A stretch of DNA of 64,000 nt from Microbacterium capsulatum (GCF_030865425.1 NZ_JAVFCB010000004.1:186001-250000); one strand, 5' to 3'. Positions 18,184 to 27,518 are shown, counted from the stretch's first letter. Program-made: numbers and translations. The notes: generated by a model from the letters alone, not told the origin.

Positions 18184-19014
18184 TCAGCTGCGCGCGCGGG
18201 CAAGGGCGGCGAGGATCGCGGCCTGCACGGCCGGCCAGTCATACACGATCTGCGCGTAGTCGAATCGCAGGGTCTCATAGCCGAGGCGTGACGCGGCCGC
18301 ATCCCGCCGCAGATCCTTATGGCGTAGCGACGAGCCGTCGTGGTTCTCCCTGCCGTCCGCCTCGATGATGAGCCGGCCTCCGATGACGAAGTCGACGACA
18401 CCGACCCCCGGGATCCGGACCTGGCAGTCGAGTCGGATCCCGATCAGGTGAAGCCGCAGACGCAAGAGCGATTCGAGTCCGCTGCCCGCGTCCGCCCGTG
18501 CGACGTCGACGAGCCAGCGGGCCGACGCGGGCAGGGCTGCGCGGATCCGCTCCCGCGCCGCTCGCGACAGCAGCCCCTTGCGCCAGGCGGATTCGTACGC
18601 GGCGAAGAACGCCTCATCGCCTTCGCAACGGCGTATGTGCACGAGCGCCGTCTCCAGATCTGCCACGCCGAGCGGAGGTCGACCTTTGTAGAAGTGCGAG
18701 ACGCAGGCGCAGTCGCGATGCCTCTGCGGGTGGTGATCCGGCCCCAGCCAGACATGGACGGCCGTCGAGTCGGAGAGTACCCAGACATCGCGCATCCGCA
18801 GCACGCTCACGCAGGTCAGGGCACCGCCGTGCGCGATGGCCGTGCGCGTCTCGGCATCGAGATCCGGCAGAGCGAACACTCCGTGCCGGATCCGCTCGAT
18901 CTCGCCCATCTGCACGATGCGCGAGAGGGACCGGCGGGTGAATCCGAGCTGCTGGAGGTGCAGGCCCGTGGCGACGCCTCCGAGCCTGGAGAGGGTGTCC
19001 GATGCGGAGAGCAT
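18184..19014 (-). CDS. AbiEi-type winged-helix N-terminus fused to DUF559 (Vsr-like) endonuclease fold
   Basis: A 276-residue protein. The N-terminus (RLGGVATGLHLQQLGFTRRSLSRIVQMGEIERIRHGVFALPD) is the winged-helix of AbiEi-family antitoxins. The C-terminus (VVDFVIGGRLIIEADGRENH ... DLRRDAAASRLGYETLRFDYAQI) is a DUF559/Vsr-like PD-(D/E)XK fold with the acidic pair in DFVIGGRLIIEAD. Such fusions are common orphan genes in Microbacteriaceae. No AbiEii nucleotidyltransferase toxin is adjacent, so a working type IV toxin-antitoxin pair is not supported. It interrupts the phoH2-fumC order of the conserved block. Confidence 0.78.
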   Translation of the reverse strand: MLSASDTLSRLGGVATGLHLQQLGFTRRSLSRIVQMGEIERIRHGVFALPDLDAETRTAIAHGGALTCVSVLRMRDVWVLSDSTAVHVWLGPDHHPQRHRDCACVSHFYKGRPPLGVADLETALVHIRRCEGDEAFFAAYESAWRKGLLSRAARERIRAALPASARWLVDVARADAGSGLESLLRLRLHLIGIRLDCQVRIPGVGVVDFVIGGRLIIEADGRENHDGSSLRHKDLRRDAAASRLGYETLRFDYAQIVYDWPAVQAAILAALARARS

Positions 19015-19209
19015 GTCGACAGGATCGTCGATCCGGGCTCGCCGCCACGGACTCCTTCCAGGACCGGTGCAACCCTGGCGTGCGACACCGGTTGTGGAGG
19101 GCGATCGGTGGACCCGATCCGCTGAGCCCGTCCCGACCGGCCGACGGATCCTGCGAAGCGCTCGGCGGATCGTGACAAGGTCGGCGGATCGGGCGAGCGC
19201 CGAGACGAC

Positions 19210-19242
19210 GGATGCCGCGGCCCCGAGAGGGCCGCGGCATCC
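19210..19242 (-). terminator. Terminator downstream of fumC
   Basis: Perfect 14-bp arms GGATGCCGCGGCCC (19210-19223) and GGGCCGCGGCATCC (19229-19242) with a 5-nt loop, 14 nt past the fumC stop on the minus strand. Confidence 0.85.
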
Positions 19243-19255
19243 GAGAGGCGGGGAC

Positions 19256-20677
19256 TCAGCCGGCGTGCGTCATCGACAGCAGGTCGAGCTTCTCGTCCAG
19301 CTGCTCGAGCGTGATCTCGCCGCGCTCGACGTAGCCGAGGTCGATCACGGCGTCGCGCACGGTGATGCCCGTGGCGACCGAGTGCTTCGCGATCTTGGCA
19401 GCGGCCTCGTAGCCGATGACCTTGTTCAGCGGGGTGACGATCGACGGGCTCATGCCGGCGAACGCCGCGGCGCGCTCGACGTTGGCCTGCAGGCCGTCGA
19501 CGGTCTTGTCGGCGAGCACGCGCACCGCGTTGGAGAGCAGACGGATCGACTCGAGCAGCGCGGTGCCCATGACCGGGATCGCGACGTTGAGCTCGAAGGA
19601 TCCGGACGCGCCGGCCCAGGCGACGGTCGCGTCGTTGCCGATCACGCGCGCGCACACCATCAGGGTCGCCTCGGGGATGACCGGGTTGACCTTGCCCGGC
19701 ATGATCGAGGAGCCCGGCTGCAGGTCGGGGATGTGGATCTCGCCGAGGCCGGTGTTCGGGCCGGAGCCCATCCAGCGCAGGTCGTTGTTGATCTTCGTCA
19801 GCGACACCGCGATCGTGCGCAGCGCGCCGGACGCCTCGACGAGGCCGTCGCGGTTGGCCTGTGCCTCGAAGTGGTCCTTGGCCTCGGTGATAGGCAGCTC
19901 GGTCTCGGCCGCGAGCAGCGCGATGACCTTCTGCGGGAAGCCGAGCGGGGTGTTGATGCCGGTGCCGACCGCGGTGCCGCCCAGGGGGACCTCGGCGACG
20001 CGGGGGAGGGCCGACTGCACGCGCTCGATGCCCAGGCGGATCTGGCGGGCGTAGCCGCCGAACTCCTGGCCGAGGGTGACCGGGGTGGCGTCCATGAGGT
20101 GGGTGCGGCCGGACTTGACCGCGTCCTTCCACAGCTCCGCCTTCGCCTCGAGCGCCACGGCGAGGTGGTCGAGCGAGGGGATGAGCGTGTCGATGAGCGC
20201 CTGGGTCACGGCGATGTGCACCGAGGTCGGGAACACGTCGTTGGACGACTGCGAGGCGTTGACGTGATCGTTGGGGTGCACGGTGGCGCCGAGGATCCGC
20301 GTCGCGAGCGTCGCGAGGACCTCGTTCATGTTCATGTTCGACGACGTGCCGGATCCGGTCTGGTACGTGTCGACGGGGAACTCGCCGTCGTGCTTGCCCG
20401 CGGCGACCTCGTCGGCGGCCTGCGCGATCGCGTCGGCGATGGCGCCGTCGAGCGTGCCGAGGTCCTTGTTGGCGAGCGCGGCGGCCTTCTTGATCCGGGC
20501 CAGGGCGGCGATCTGCGTCGACTCCAGCCCCTTGCCGGAGATCGGGAAGTTCTCCACGGCGCGCTGCGTCTGCGCCCCGTAGAGCGCGTTCGCGGGCACC
20601 CGCACCTCGCCCATGGTGTCGTGTTCGATGCGGTACGCCGGCTCGTTTTCGCCGCTGCGCTGGTGGATGTCGGTCAC
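19256..20677 (-). CDS. fumC: Class II fumarate hydratase
   Basis: Interconverts fumarate and L-malate in the TCA cycle; iron-independent homotetramer. The 473-residue length is normal. Landmarks are the N-terminal [39 protein letters not shown], the active-site region [18 protein letters not shown], and the family signature [11 protein letters not shown] near residue 330. It is the last gene of the minus-strand run xseA-xseB-DUF4245-carbonic anhydrase-fumC, 40 nt after the carbonic anhydrase stop; TGGAGGAAAAA precedes the ATG. Corresponds to Rv1098c. Confidence 0.96.
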   Translation of the reverse strand: MTDIHQRSGENEPAYRIEHDTMGEVRVPANALYGAQTQRAVENFPISGKGLESTQIAALARIKKAAALANKDLGTLDGAIADAIAQAADEVAAGKHDGEFPVDTYQTGSGTSSNMNMNEVLATLATRILGATVHPNDHVNASQSSNDVFPTSVHIAVTQALIDTLIPSLDHLAVALEAKAELWKDAVKSGRTHLMDATPVTLGQEFGGYARQIRLGIERVQSALPRVAEVPLGGTAVGTGINTPLGFPQKVIALLAAETELPITEAKDHFEAQANRDGLVEASGALRTIAVSLTKINNDLRWMGSGPNTGLGEIHIPDLQPGSSIMPGKVNPVIPEATLMVCARVIGNDATVAWAGASGSFELNVAIPVMGTALLESIRLLSNAVRVLADKTVDGLQANVERAAAFAGMSPSIVTPLNKVIGYEAAAKIAKHSVATGITVRDAVIDLGYVERGEITLEQLDEKLDLLSMTHAG

Positions 20678-20717
20678 TGCTTTTTCCTCCAGATGTGACG
20701 TGGATGTAGGGGGATGC

Positions 20718-21374
20718 TCAGGGGCGGGCGGCGAGGCCCACGGTGACGACGGGCACGGCGGTGCCCTCGTTCAGACGGTAGTTGGCGCCGACGACGCCGA
20801 GACGACCCTCCGCGACGGCCGCGGCGATCAGCTCGGAGGACTGCAGCAGGTCGTTGACGGTGTTGCGCAGGTGCTCCTGCCCGACGAGCTCGGCGTCGAT
20901 GTCGGCGACGGTGGATCCGCCCCCGGCTGCGAGGACCTTGCGCGCCGCCGGCACGATCGGAGCGATCAGCTTCCAGATGTGCGGGGGGAGCGGGGGCGCG
21001 TCGATCGCGGAGCTGTCGATCGCCGCCCGCACCGCGCCGCAGTTGTCGTGCGCGAGCACGACGATGAGCGGGACGCCGAGGATCTCGACCGCGTATTCGA
21101 GGCTCGCGACGATCGACTCGCCGATGACCTGACCGGCGTTGCGGACCACGAACAGGTCGCCGAGACCCTTGTCGAAGATGATCTCGGCGGCGAGACGGGA
21201 GTCGGCGCAGCCGAACAGCGTCGCGAGCGGGGCCTGCCCGTCGACGAGCTGGTGGCGCATGCCGACGTCCTGGTTGGGGTGCTCGGGCTCGCCCGCGACG
21301 AAGCGCCGGTTCCCCTCGCTCATCAGGGCCCAGGCCTCATCGGGGGTGAGGGATCGTGCGTGGGGAGGGGTCAT
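20718..21374 (-). CDS. Beta-class carbonic anhydrase
   Basis: Hydrates CO2 to bicarbonate. The 218-residue protein has the zinc ligands of beta carbonic anhydrases: [11 protein letters not shown] (Cys near residue 56 with the Asp-Arg dyad) and [13 protein letters not shown] (His and Cys near 110). The N-terminus ([28 protein letters not shown]) is standard. The ATG overlaps the stop of the upstream DUF4245 gene by 4 nt, so they are translationally coupled. Bicarbonate supply fits its location among central-metabolism genes. Confidence 0.93.
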   Translation of the reverse strand: MTPPHARSLTPDEAWALMSEGNRRFVAGEPEHPNQDVGMRHQLVDGQAPLATLFGCADSRLAAEIIFDKGLGDLFVVRNAGQVIGESIVASLEYAVEILGVPLIVVLAHDNCGAVRAAIDSSAIDAPPLPPHIWKLIAPIVPAARKVLAAGGGSTVADIDAELVGQEHLRNTVNDLLQSSELIAAAVAEGRLGVVGANYRLNEGTAVPVVTVGLAARP

Positions 21375-22024
21375 CGTCCGCCTTCGAGCTGATCGATCTG
21401 CGGGCTGATCTTGGCGACCAGCTCCGCCGTCTGCGCCTTGCCGAGCGCGCCGTACACGAGGATGTAGTCCTTGCCGACCTGGGCGCCGAGCGCGTCGGTG
21501 ATGTTCCCCGACGCGTCGGGGTTCGTCATCGTGTACTGGTCCCAGGTGCGTCCGCCGATCGACACCGTGCCCTTCGGGGCCGTGCCTTTGAGCGGCGTGA
21601 GAGCCCAGTTCGCATCGGCGTCGAACGCCTGCGCGATGTGCGCGTAGCCGCGGGCGTCGGCCGACTCGGGGGCGGCCGTGATGTCCCACACGGCGGGCTT
21701 TCCGTCGACCAGCTGCGCCTTGTTCACGCGCCAGTTCGAGGGCAGCACCGGCAGCAGCACCGGACGGTTCATCGCGGTCTGCGTGTTCTTCGCCGCGGAC
21801 GCGAGATCGACGCCGTTGGTGCCGGTGAAGTCGCCGCGCGGCACGAGCAGCACGATGATGAGGACCACGCCGACCGTGGCGATCAGGGCCGCGATGAGCG
21901 CGCGGAAGGTCTGGCTGGAACGGTACGCGGCCGAGGACGCCGCCTTGCGATCGGCCGTCTCCTCCGGTGTCTCCGGGCGGCCCAGCTCGGCGACGATCGG
22001 GGGATGCTTCGGGGTGCGGCTCAT
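21371..22024 (-). CDS. DUF4245 membrane-anchored protein (Rv1100-like)
   Basis: A 217-residue protein with a cytoplasmic N-terminus, one membrane helix (ALIAALIATVGVVLIIVLLVP, about residues 42-62) and an extracytoplasmic DUF4245 domain (LPVLPSNWRVNKAQLVDGKPAVWDITAAP ... GGRTWDQYTMTNPDASGNIT). It starts next to the xseB stop (4-nt overlap) and overlaps the carbonic anhydrase start. Synteny matches Rv1100 in mycobacteria. Function unknown. Confidence 0.87.
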   Translation of the reverse strand: MSRTPKHPPIVAELGRPETPEETADRKAASSAAYRSSQTFRALIAALIATVGVVLIIVLLVPRGDFTGTNGVDLASAAKNTQTAMNRPVLLPVLPSNWRVNKAQLVDGKPAVWDITAAPESADARGYAHIAQAFDADANWALTPLKGTAPKGTVSIGGRTWDQYTMTNPDASGNITDALGAQVGKDYILVYGALGKAQTAELVAKISPQIDQLEGGR

Positions 22025-22293
22025 TCGGATCCTCCCTCCACCGCGGAGCGTGCGGCGTCCAGGCGCCTCTTGGCGCCGAGCAGCCACTGCTCGCAGCGGG
22101 CCGCCAACGCCTCGCCGCGCTCCCAGAGCGTCAGAGACTGCTCCAGGGTCGGCGCTCCCTGCTCGAGCTCGGCGACCACGCGGACGAGCTCGTCCCTGGC
22201 CTGCTCGAAGCTCAGCTGCTCCAGATCGGTGTCCGAGGGATCGGCGGCACCCGGCGCGGAGTCGCCCCCGGACGCGGTCTGCTCGTTCGACAC
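22021..22293 (-). CDS. xseB: Exodeoxyribonuclease VII small subunit
   Basis: The 90-residue small subunit that forms the helical part of ExoVII with XseA. The family core is LSFEQARDELVRVVAELEQGAPTLEQSLTLWERGEALAARCEQWL. I chose the GTG at 22293, because GGAGG at 22303-22307 sits 7-9 nt upstream; the GTG at 22299 is too close to it. The stop overlaps the DUF4245 ATG. It follows xseA by about 15 nt. Confidence 0.93.
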   Translation of the reverse strand: MSNEQTASGGDSAPGAADPSDTDLEQLSFEQARDELVRVVAELEQGAPTLEQSLTLWERGEALAARCEQWLLGAKRRLDAARSAVEGGSE

Positions 22294-22308
22294 GGTCACC
22301 CCTCCATC

Positions 22309-23625
22309 CTAGCCGCGCGCGCCATCGCCCCCGGCCGCCCGCGAGGCGTCGGGGACGCTCGCGACCTCGCCCTCGGACACGGCCCGGATCGCCCCCCGGT
22401 CCACGGTGACGGTGAGTGCGGTGCCGGCGGGCGCGTCGGCGGGCTCGCGCACGATGACGCCGTCGTCGCGGTGCGCGATGGCGTAGCCGCGGGCCAGGGT
22501 GGCGGCGGGGGAGAGTGCGCGGAGCGAGGCGCGCAGCTCCGCCGTGCGCCGGGAGGCGGCGTCGACCGTGCGGCCGAGCACGTCGCGGGAGCGGGCGGCG
22601 AGCAGCCACACCTCCTGCGCGCGGCGCTCGATGAGCGGATCCGGATCCCGCAGCACGGGACGCGAGCGCAGCTGCTCCAGCTGGGCGATGTCGTGCGCGA
22701 CCCGCTGCGACACCCGCGTCGTCGCCCGGGCGCGCAGCTGTGCGATGAGCGCGCGCTGCTCGCCGACGTCCGGCACGACGCGCTTGGCGGCGTCGGTCGG
22801 GGTGGAGGCCCTGAGGTCCGCCACGTCGTCGAGCAGCGGGTGGTCGTTCTCGTGCCCGATCGCGCTGACGATCGGCGTCGTGGCGGCGGCGACCGCGCGC
22901 ACGAGCCGTTCGTCGCTGAAGCCGAGGAGCGTCTGCGGGTCCCCGCCGCCGCGCGCGATGACGATGACGTCCACGTCCGGATCCGCGTCCAGGACCTTCA
23001 GCGCGGCGAGCGTCTCCGGCACGCAGCGGTCGCCCTGCACCGCGGCGTGCACGGTGCGGAACCGCACCTGAGGCCAGCGCAGCTCGGCGTTGCGGTGGAC
23101 ATCCTTCTCCGCGTCGGAGTTCTCTCCCGTGATCAGGCCGATCACATGCGGCAGGAAGGGGAGCGGCTTCTTCCGGGACGGGTCGAACAGGCCCTCCTGA
23201 CGCAGCTGCACCCGCAGGCGTTCGAGCCGCTCGAGCTGGTCGCCGAGGCCGACGTGCTTCATCGCCGAGACGGCGAAGCTGAAGTCGCCCGCCTTCACGA
23301 AGTAGTCGGCCTTGACCGCGGCGACGACGTGATCGCCGACGGCGAGGTCCGCGGGGATCCGCGGCCGCACGCTCGACCAGATGCGGATGGAGATCTGCGC
23401 GTCGGAGCGGGTGTCCTTGAGCCGGGCGAAGACGTTGCCCGCGCGCACGTTCCAGCTCGTGATCTCGCCCTCGACCCACACCGTGCCCCACTGCGCGACG
23501 AAGTCCCGGATCGTCGCGTTCAGGCGGGCGATCGAGGTGGGCGCGTCCGCGGTCGACTCCCGGGGGGACACGGAGTCCGCGGGGGGCGCCTCGCCGGCGA
23601 CGGCCGCGGGCTGGAACGAGGTCAT
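22309..23625 (-). CDS. xseA: Exodeoxyribonuclease VII large subunit
   Basis: Catalytic subunit of ExoVII, a metal-independent single-strand exonuclease. The 438-residue protein has an N-terminal OB-fold (VWVEGEITSWNVRAGNVFARLKD), the catalytic domain with PHVIGLITGENSDAEKDVHRNAELRWP, VIVIARGGGDPQTLLGFSDE and SAIGHENDHPLLDDVADLRASTPTDAA, then a coiled coil and a short C-terminal LARGYAIAHRDDG segment. First gene of the minus-strand run; divergent from ispH across 89 nt. Confidence 0.95.
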   Translation of the reverse strand: MTSFQPAAVAGEAPPADSVSPRESTADAPTSIARLNATIRDFVAQWGTVWVEGEITSWNVRAGNVFARLKDTRSDAQISIRIWSSVRPRIPADLAVGDHVVAAVKADYFVKAGDFSFAVSAMKHVGLGDQLERLERLRVQLRQEGLFDPSRKKPLPFLPHVIGLITGENSDAEKDVHRNAELRWPQVRFRTVHAAVQGDRCVPETLAALKVLDADPDVDVIVIARGGGDPQTLLGFSDERLVRAVAAATTPIVSAIGHENDHPLLDDVADLRASTPTDAAKRVVPDVGEQRALIAQLRARATTRVSQRVAHDIAQLEQLRSRPVLRDPDPLIERRAQEVWLLAARSRDVLGRTVDAASRRTAELRASLRALSPAATLARGYAIAHRDDGVIVREPADAPAGTALTVTVDRGAIRAVSEGEVASVPDASRAAGGDGARG

Positions 23626-23714
23626 GCTCTCGGATCTCCCCCGGGTCTTCTCGGCCCCCTGTGCAGGTGCCCGCTCACCGGCTCCGCGCAGGTGCGCGCC
23701 GGTAGAATCGGCGT

Positions 23715-24791
23715 GTGACTTCGACAGCCGTTCCGTTGCCCGTGCCGCAGATTCCGCGAGCGCGGCGATCCGAGACCCGGGCGCGCCTTCAGGATAACCC
23801 GGTGGACGGACACAAGCGGGTGCTGCTGGCCGCCCCGCGCGGCTACTGCGCCGGCGTCGACCGCGCCGTCGTCGCCGTGGAGAAGGCCCTGCAGCGCTAC
23901 GGCGCCCCGGTCTACGTGCGCAAGCAGATCGTGCACAACATCCACGTCGTCACCGAGCTCGAGGCCCAGGGTGCGATCTTCGTCGACGAGGTCGACGAGA
24001 TCCCCGAGGGCTCGCACGTCGTCTTCAGCGCGCACGGCGTCTCGCCGATGGTGGTCTCGGCCGCCGAGGACCGCCACCTGCACGCGATCGACGCGACCTG
24101 CCCGCTGGTGACCAAGGTGCACCGCGAGGCCGTCCGGTTCGCGCGCGACGACTTCGAGATCCTGCTCATCGGCCACGACGGCCACGAGGAGGTCGAGGGC
24201 ACCGCGGGCGAGGCCCCGAACCACGTCACGGTGGTGAACTCCCCGGCCGAGGCCGACACCGTCGAGGTGCGCGACCCGTCCAAGGTCGTCTGGCTCTCGC
24301 AGACCACGCTCTCCGTCGACGAGACGATGGAGACCGTGAACAGGCTGCGCACCCGCTTCCCGGAGCTGCAGGATCCGCCCTCCGACGACATCTGCTACGC
24401 CACGCAGAACCGCCAGGTCGCGATCAAGAAGGTCGCGCGCGACGCCGACCTCGTGATCGTGGTGGGATCGGCGAACTCGTCCAACAGCGTGCGCCTCGTC
24501 GAGGTGGCCCGGGAGTACGGCGCCAAGGCCGCCTACCGGGTGGACTACGCGGACGAGGTGCGGCAGGAGTGGCTGGACGGCGTCTCCACCGTCGGCGTCA
24601 CCAGCGGCGCCTCGGTGCCCGAGGTGCTCGTGCAGGAGGTGCTCGAGGCGCTCGCCGAGGCCGGCTACGGCGATGTCGAGGAGGTGCGCACCGCGGAGGA
24701 GGACCTGATGTTCTCTCTGCCGAAGGAGCTGCGCCAGGACGTCGCCGGCCAGCGCGACGAGCGGGCGCTGGGCGGGCGCACCTCCCGCTGA
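23715..24791 (+). CDS. ispH: 4-Hydroxy-3-methylbut-2-enyl diphosphate reductase
   Basis: Last enzyme of the MEP pathway; makes IPP and DMAPP with a [4Fe-4S] cluster. The three cluster cysteines are in [11 protein letters not shown] (near residue 44), [11 protein letters not shown] (near 132) and [13 protein letters not shown] (near 227); the catalytic Glu lies in [10 protein letters not shown]. The GTG start is 6 nt after a TAGAAT hexamer (23703-23708), consistent with a leaderless transcript. It corresponds to M. tuberculosis Rv1110 (lytB2), adjacent to xseA in both. Confidence 0.96.
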   Translation: MTSTAVPLPVPQIPRARRSETRARLQDNPVDGHKRVLLAAPRGYCAGVDRAVVAVEKALQRYGAPVYVRKQIVHNIHVVTELEAQGAIFVDEVDEIPEGSHVVFSAHGVSPMVVSAAEDRHLHAIDATCPLVTKVHREAVRFARDDFEILLIGHDGHEEVEGTAGEAPNHVTVVNSPAEADTVEVRDPSKVVWLSQTTLSVDETMETVNRLRTRFPELQDPPSDDICYATQNRQVAIKKVARDADLVIVVGSANSSNSVRLVEVAREYGAKAAYRVDYADEVRQEWLDGVSTVGVTSGASVPEVLVQEVLEALAEAGYGDVEEVRTAEEDLMFSLPKELRQDVAGQRDERALGGRTSR

Positions 24792-24837
24792 GCCGGGCGG
24801 CCGCCGCCCTCCCAGGACCCGCCGATAGCATGGAGCG

Positions 24838-25368
24838 GTGTCCGATCCCAGACCCCAGTACGGCGAGTACGCGACCCCCGAGGAGCAGAGCCGACGCGCC
24901 GGGCGGGAGATCCCGCCGCCGGTCGTGCACGTGCCGCCCCCTGCCCCCGAGCCCGTCCCGATCCCTTACCCGGCCGCGCCGGTCCGGCCCGCGCGTCCCG
25001 TCGACCGGATCGTCGCGATCGGGCTGCTCGCGTATGGTCTCTGGAACGTGATCACCACGGTCCTCACGTTCCTCGACCCGGCGTCGCTCATCACGACGAT
25101 GATGCAGATGCTCGGCATCTCCGGCGACTTCTCGCACTACGCCGAGGCGAAGACCTGGGGCATGGTCGGATCGATCCTGCTCATCGTCGGCTGGGTGCTC
25201 ACCGCCGCCTGGACGGTGATGCGGCTGCGCCGCGGGAAGGTCGCCTGGTGGGTTCCTCTCGTCGGCGGCATCGTCTTCGTCACCCTGTCGTCGGCCTGCA
25301 TGCTGATCGCCTTCTACGGCGATCCCGCCGTGATCTCGTACATCGACGGCCTGGCCAAGAAGCCGTAG
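24838..25368 (+). CDS. DUF6264 family membrane protein
   Basis: A 176-residue protein with a Pro-rich cytoplasmic N-terminus (about 60 residues, EIPPPVVHVPPPAPEPVP) followed by three hydrophobic segments: IVAIGLLAYGLWNVITTVLTF, MVGSILLIVGWVLTAAWTV and VPLVGGIVFVTLSSACMLIAFY. The arrangement matches the DUF6264 family of Micrococcales. GTG start, 6 nt after TAGCAT (24826-24831), so probably leaderless. Function unknown. Confidence 0.8.
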   Translation: MSDPRPQYGEYATPEEQSRRAGREIPPPVVHVPPPAPEPVPIPYPAAPVRPARPVDRIVAIGLLAYGLWNVITTVLTFLDPASLITTMMQMLGISGDFSHYAEAKTWGMVGSILLIVGWVLTAAWTVMRLRRGKVAWWVPLVGGIVFVTLSSACMLIAFYGDPAVISYIDGLAKKP

Positions 25369-25383
25369 GCCGCCTGACGACGA

Positions 25384-25420
25384 AAGAACCCGGCCCCCGC
25401 AGTGCGGGAGCCGGGTTCTT
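25384..25420. terminator. Bidirectional terminator
   Basis: Outer arms AAGAACCCGG (25384-25393) and CCGGGTTCTT (25411-25420) enclose an inner CCCGC/GCGGG stem with an AGT loop. T-rich on both sides, it serves the convergent DUF6264 and DUF4822 genes. Confidence 0.92.
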
Positions 25421-25437
25421 CTGTTCCGACCTGCGGG

Positions 25438-26043
25438 TCAGTGCGAGTTGCCGTTGTTGAAGTGGTAGTCGCCGTTGCCCTGGGCGGTGCTGCCGTTGGC
25501 GCCGGGGCCGCGGCCGTCGGTGCCGGGCTCGACGTGGTTGGTCTTGGTGTGCACGATGTCGTAGAAGACGGTCTTGTCGGCCGCGTTCGGGAACACGCGG
25601 TAGGTGAAGACGTTCTTGTCCAGCTGCACGATCGGCACGACGCGCTGGAAGAGCACGTTGCCGTTCGCGTCCTTCGCGGCGATCCAGCGCGAGGAGCCGT
25701 CGGCCGGGACGCTCCAGTCGCCGTGCATCTTCGGGGTGTTGTTCAGGTTGTACATCGTGAACGTGCCATCGGTCTTGAAGTAGGCCCAGCCCACGAAGTT
25801 CGACACGGCCGGGTCGTCCAGGGCCACGCGGTCGCCGTGGGCGTCGAGGGCGCTCGTGGTCTTCCACGGGGTCGAGGCCAGGGTCTCGGACGGGGTCAGC
25901 GCCTTGGTGCCGGCGGAGAACGAGGAGACCGCGGCGGTGGGCTCAGCGGCAGCGGCGGTGGTGGGGACCACGGCGATCGCGGCGAGCGCGATCGTCGACG
26001 CGGCGATGAGCTTGCGGGAGGAGATCAGCGAGGTGATGTTCAT
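25438..26043 (-). CDS. Secreted DUF4822-type protein
   Basis: A 201-residue exported protein. A Sec signal peptide (LIAASTIALAAIAVVPTTAAAAEP, cleavage near residue 34) is followed by a domain with TPWKTTSALDAHGD, NFVGWAYFKTDGTFTMYNL, KMHGDWSVPADGSSRWIAAKDANGNVLFQRVV and FTYRVFPNAADKTVFYDIVHT, which I recognise as DUF4822. The tail is Gly/Asn-rich. It has no lipobox and no anchor, so it is released. It is divergent from the ECF sigma gene across 237 nt. Function unknown; not recognisably an enzyme. Confidence 0.75.
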   Translation of the reverse strand: MNITSLISSRKLIAASTIALAAIAVVPTTAAAAEPTAAVSSFSAGTKALTPSETLASTPWKTTSALDAHGDRVALDDPAVSNFVGWAYFKTDGTFTMYNLNNTPKMHGDWSVPADGSSRWIAAKDANGNVLFQRVVPIVQLDKNVFTYRVFPNAADKTVFYDIVHTKTNHVEPGTDGRGPGANGSTAQGNGDYHFNNGNSH

Positions 26044-26223
26044 GTCTTCAACGTTAGAAATCGGGCCAGGGGGCCCACATCATCCGATCGGCTATTGCTC
26101 GCCGATCCGATGGGCTGATCTTCCGATCGTCCTTCATCGCGCCGCACGGGCATGGGAACGGTGCGGGCGCCCATACTGAGAGGACGGCGCGCGGGTGCGC
26201 CGGTGCGTGATCACCGTCCTCGG

Positions 26224-26250
26224 TGAACTTTCCGGGGGTGGACCTCGTTC
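26224..26250 (+). promoter_or_regulatory. Candidate autoregulatory ECF (SigL-like) promoter
   Basis: TGAACT (26224-26229), exactly 16 nt, then CGTTC (26246-26250), 30 nt upstream of the sigma gene GTG. Mycobacterial SigL recognises TGAACC-N16-CGT, so this fits autoregulation of the sigma/anti-sigma pair. Inference from consensus match only. Confidence 0.6.
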
Positions 26251-26280
26251 TCTCTTGAGGAGACGACGGGAGGAGGGATC

Positions 26281-26784
26281 GTGGACGACGACGACGAGCG
26301 GCTCACCGCACTGTACGACGTGCACGCCGGCCCGATCCGCCGCTACGTCGTGCGCCTCACCGGCGACAGCGCAGGGGCTGACGACGTCGTCCAGGAGACG
26401 CTCATCCGCGCCTGGCGCACACCGCGGATCCTCGCCCAGGATCCGACGACGACCCGGGCCTGGATGATCACCGTCGCGCGGCACATCGTCGTCGACGAGG
26501 TGCGCAGCGCCCGGCGCAGGCACGAGCAGACCGTCGCCGAACTGCCCGAACGCGGCGGCGACGACGAGACGGACCGGCTGTTCGACGCGCTGCTCATCGA
26601 GGACGCGCTCGCCGCGCTCGATCCCGCCCACCGCGTCGTCATCGTGGCCGCGTACTACCGGGGCCGCAGCGTCGGCCAGGTGGCCGCGGAGCTCGGGATC
26701 CCCGAGGGCACGGTCAAGTCGCGGATGCATTACGGATTGCGGGCCCTCCGGCTCGCCCTGCAGGAGAGAGGAGTGACACGGTGA
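26281..26784 (+). CDS. ECF RNA polymerase sigma factor (SigL-like)
   Basis: A 167-residue ECF sigma factor. Region 2 is visible in LYDVHAGPIRRYVVRLTGDSAGADDVVQETLIRAWRTP (residues 10-47) with WMITVARHIVVDEVRSARRR; region 4 in ALAALDPAHRVVIVAAYYRGRSVGQVAAELGIPEGTVKSRMHYGLRALR. The DDVVQET and LGIPEGTVKSRMHYGLRALR signatures resemble SigL/SigK-type factors. GTG start preceded by GGGAGGAGGG. Its stop overlaps the anti-sigma GTG by 4 nt. A matching promoter lies 30 nt upstream. The regulon is unknown; the divergent DUF4822 gene has no visible copy of this promoter. Confidence 0.92.
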   Translation: MDDDDERLTALYDVHAGPIRRYVVRLTGDSAGADDVVQETLIRAWRTPRILAQDPTTTRAWMITVARHIVVDEVRSARRRHEQTVAELPERGGDDETDRLFDALLIEDALAALDPAHRVVIVAAYYRGRSVGQVAAELGIPEGTVKSRMHYGLRALRLALQERGVTR

Positions 26785-27446
26785 ACGCGCAGCACGAACG
26801 ATTCGAGACCTGGGATGCGGCGTACGCGCTCGGTGCGCTCCCGACGTCCGAACGGGCCGAGTACGAAGCGCATCTCGCGCACTGCGCCGCGTGCCGGTCC
26901 GCCGTCGCGGAACTGGGCCCTGCGGTGGCGCTGCTGTCGCGGCTGAGCGCCGAAGACGCCGAGCGGATCGACGAACCCGTGGACGAGGCCCCGAGCGACG
27001 CCCCGATCCGGCTGCTGCAGGCGGCCCGGACGCGCCGGCGCAACCGGCGGCGCGCGCTCTGGTGGGGGGCCGGTGCAGCCGCGGCGGTGGCGATCGCCGT
27101 GCCGCTGAGTCTCGCGCTGCTCGCGCCGCGTCCGGCCGTCTCGGTGGAACTGGAGGGCGCGGCGTACGTCCACGCCACCGCCTCGGTGTCGTTCACGCCG
27201 GTGCCCTGGGGGACACGTCTGGACATGGAGTGCGCCTACGACTCCGGCTCTCCGGTGGCGAAGGGCGCGTACGCCCTGGTCCTGGTCGCCGCGGACGGCA
27301 CGACGATCCCCCTGTCCACCTGGAACGTCACGCCGGGAGCGACGGCGCGTCTGTCGGCGGGCACGGCCGAGCGCATGTCCGACATCCGGACCGTCGAGAT
27401 CCGCGACCCGAGCGGAACGGTGGTGCTGAGCCGGGACCTCCGCTGA
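26781..27446 (+). CDS. Zinc-finger anti-sigma factor (RskA/RslA-like)
   Basis: A 221-residue single-span membrane protein. The N-terminal cytoplasmic part has the anti-sigma zinc motif HX3CX2C (HLAHCAAC near residues 32-39), a basic region (ARTRRRNRRRALWW), one membrane helix (GAGAAAAVAIAVPLSLALLAP, about 96-116), and an extracytoplasmic beta domain (VSFTPVPWGTRLDMECAYD ... YALVLVAADGTTIPLSTWNVTPG) like RskA/RslA. It starts inside the sigma stop codon, so the pair is coupled. It should hold the sigma factor at the membrane until a redox or envelope signal releases it. Confidence 0.9.
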   Translation: MNAQHERFETWDAAYALGALPTSERAEYEAHLAHCAACRSAVAELGPAVALLSRLSAEDAERIDEPVDEAPSDAPIRLLQAARTRRRNRRRALWWGAGAAAAVAIAVPLSLALLAPRPAVSVELEGAAYVHATASVSFTPVPWGTRLDMECAYDSGSPVAKGAYALVLVAADGTTIPLSTWNVTPGATARLSAGTAERMSDIRTVEIRDPSGTVVLSRDLR

Positions 27447-27480
27447 GGGCGACCGCAGGACGGTCACGGCGCTGAGACGC

Positions 27481-27518
27481 CAGGGGCGTCGTCGGGGTGG
27501 ATCCCGGCGGCGCCCCTG
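27481..27518. terminator. Bidirectional terminator between anti-sigma gene and fbaA
   Basis: A stem of about 16 bp with two G-U pairs: CAGGGGCGTCGTCGGG (27481-27496) against CCCGGCGGCGCCCCTG (27503-27518), loop of 6 nt. Confidence 0.8.
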
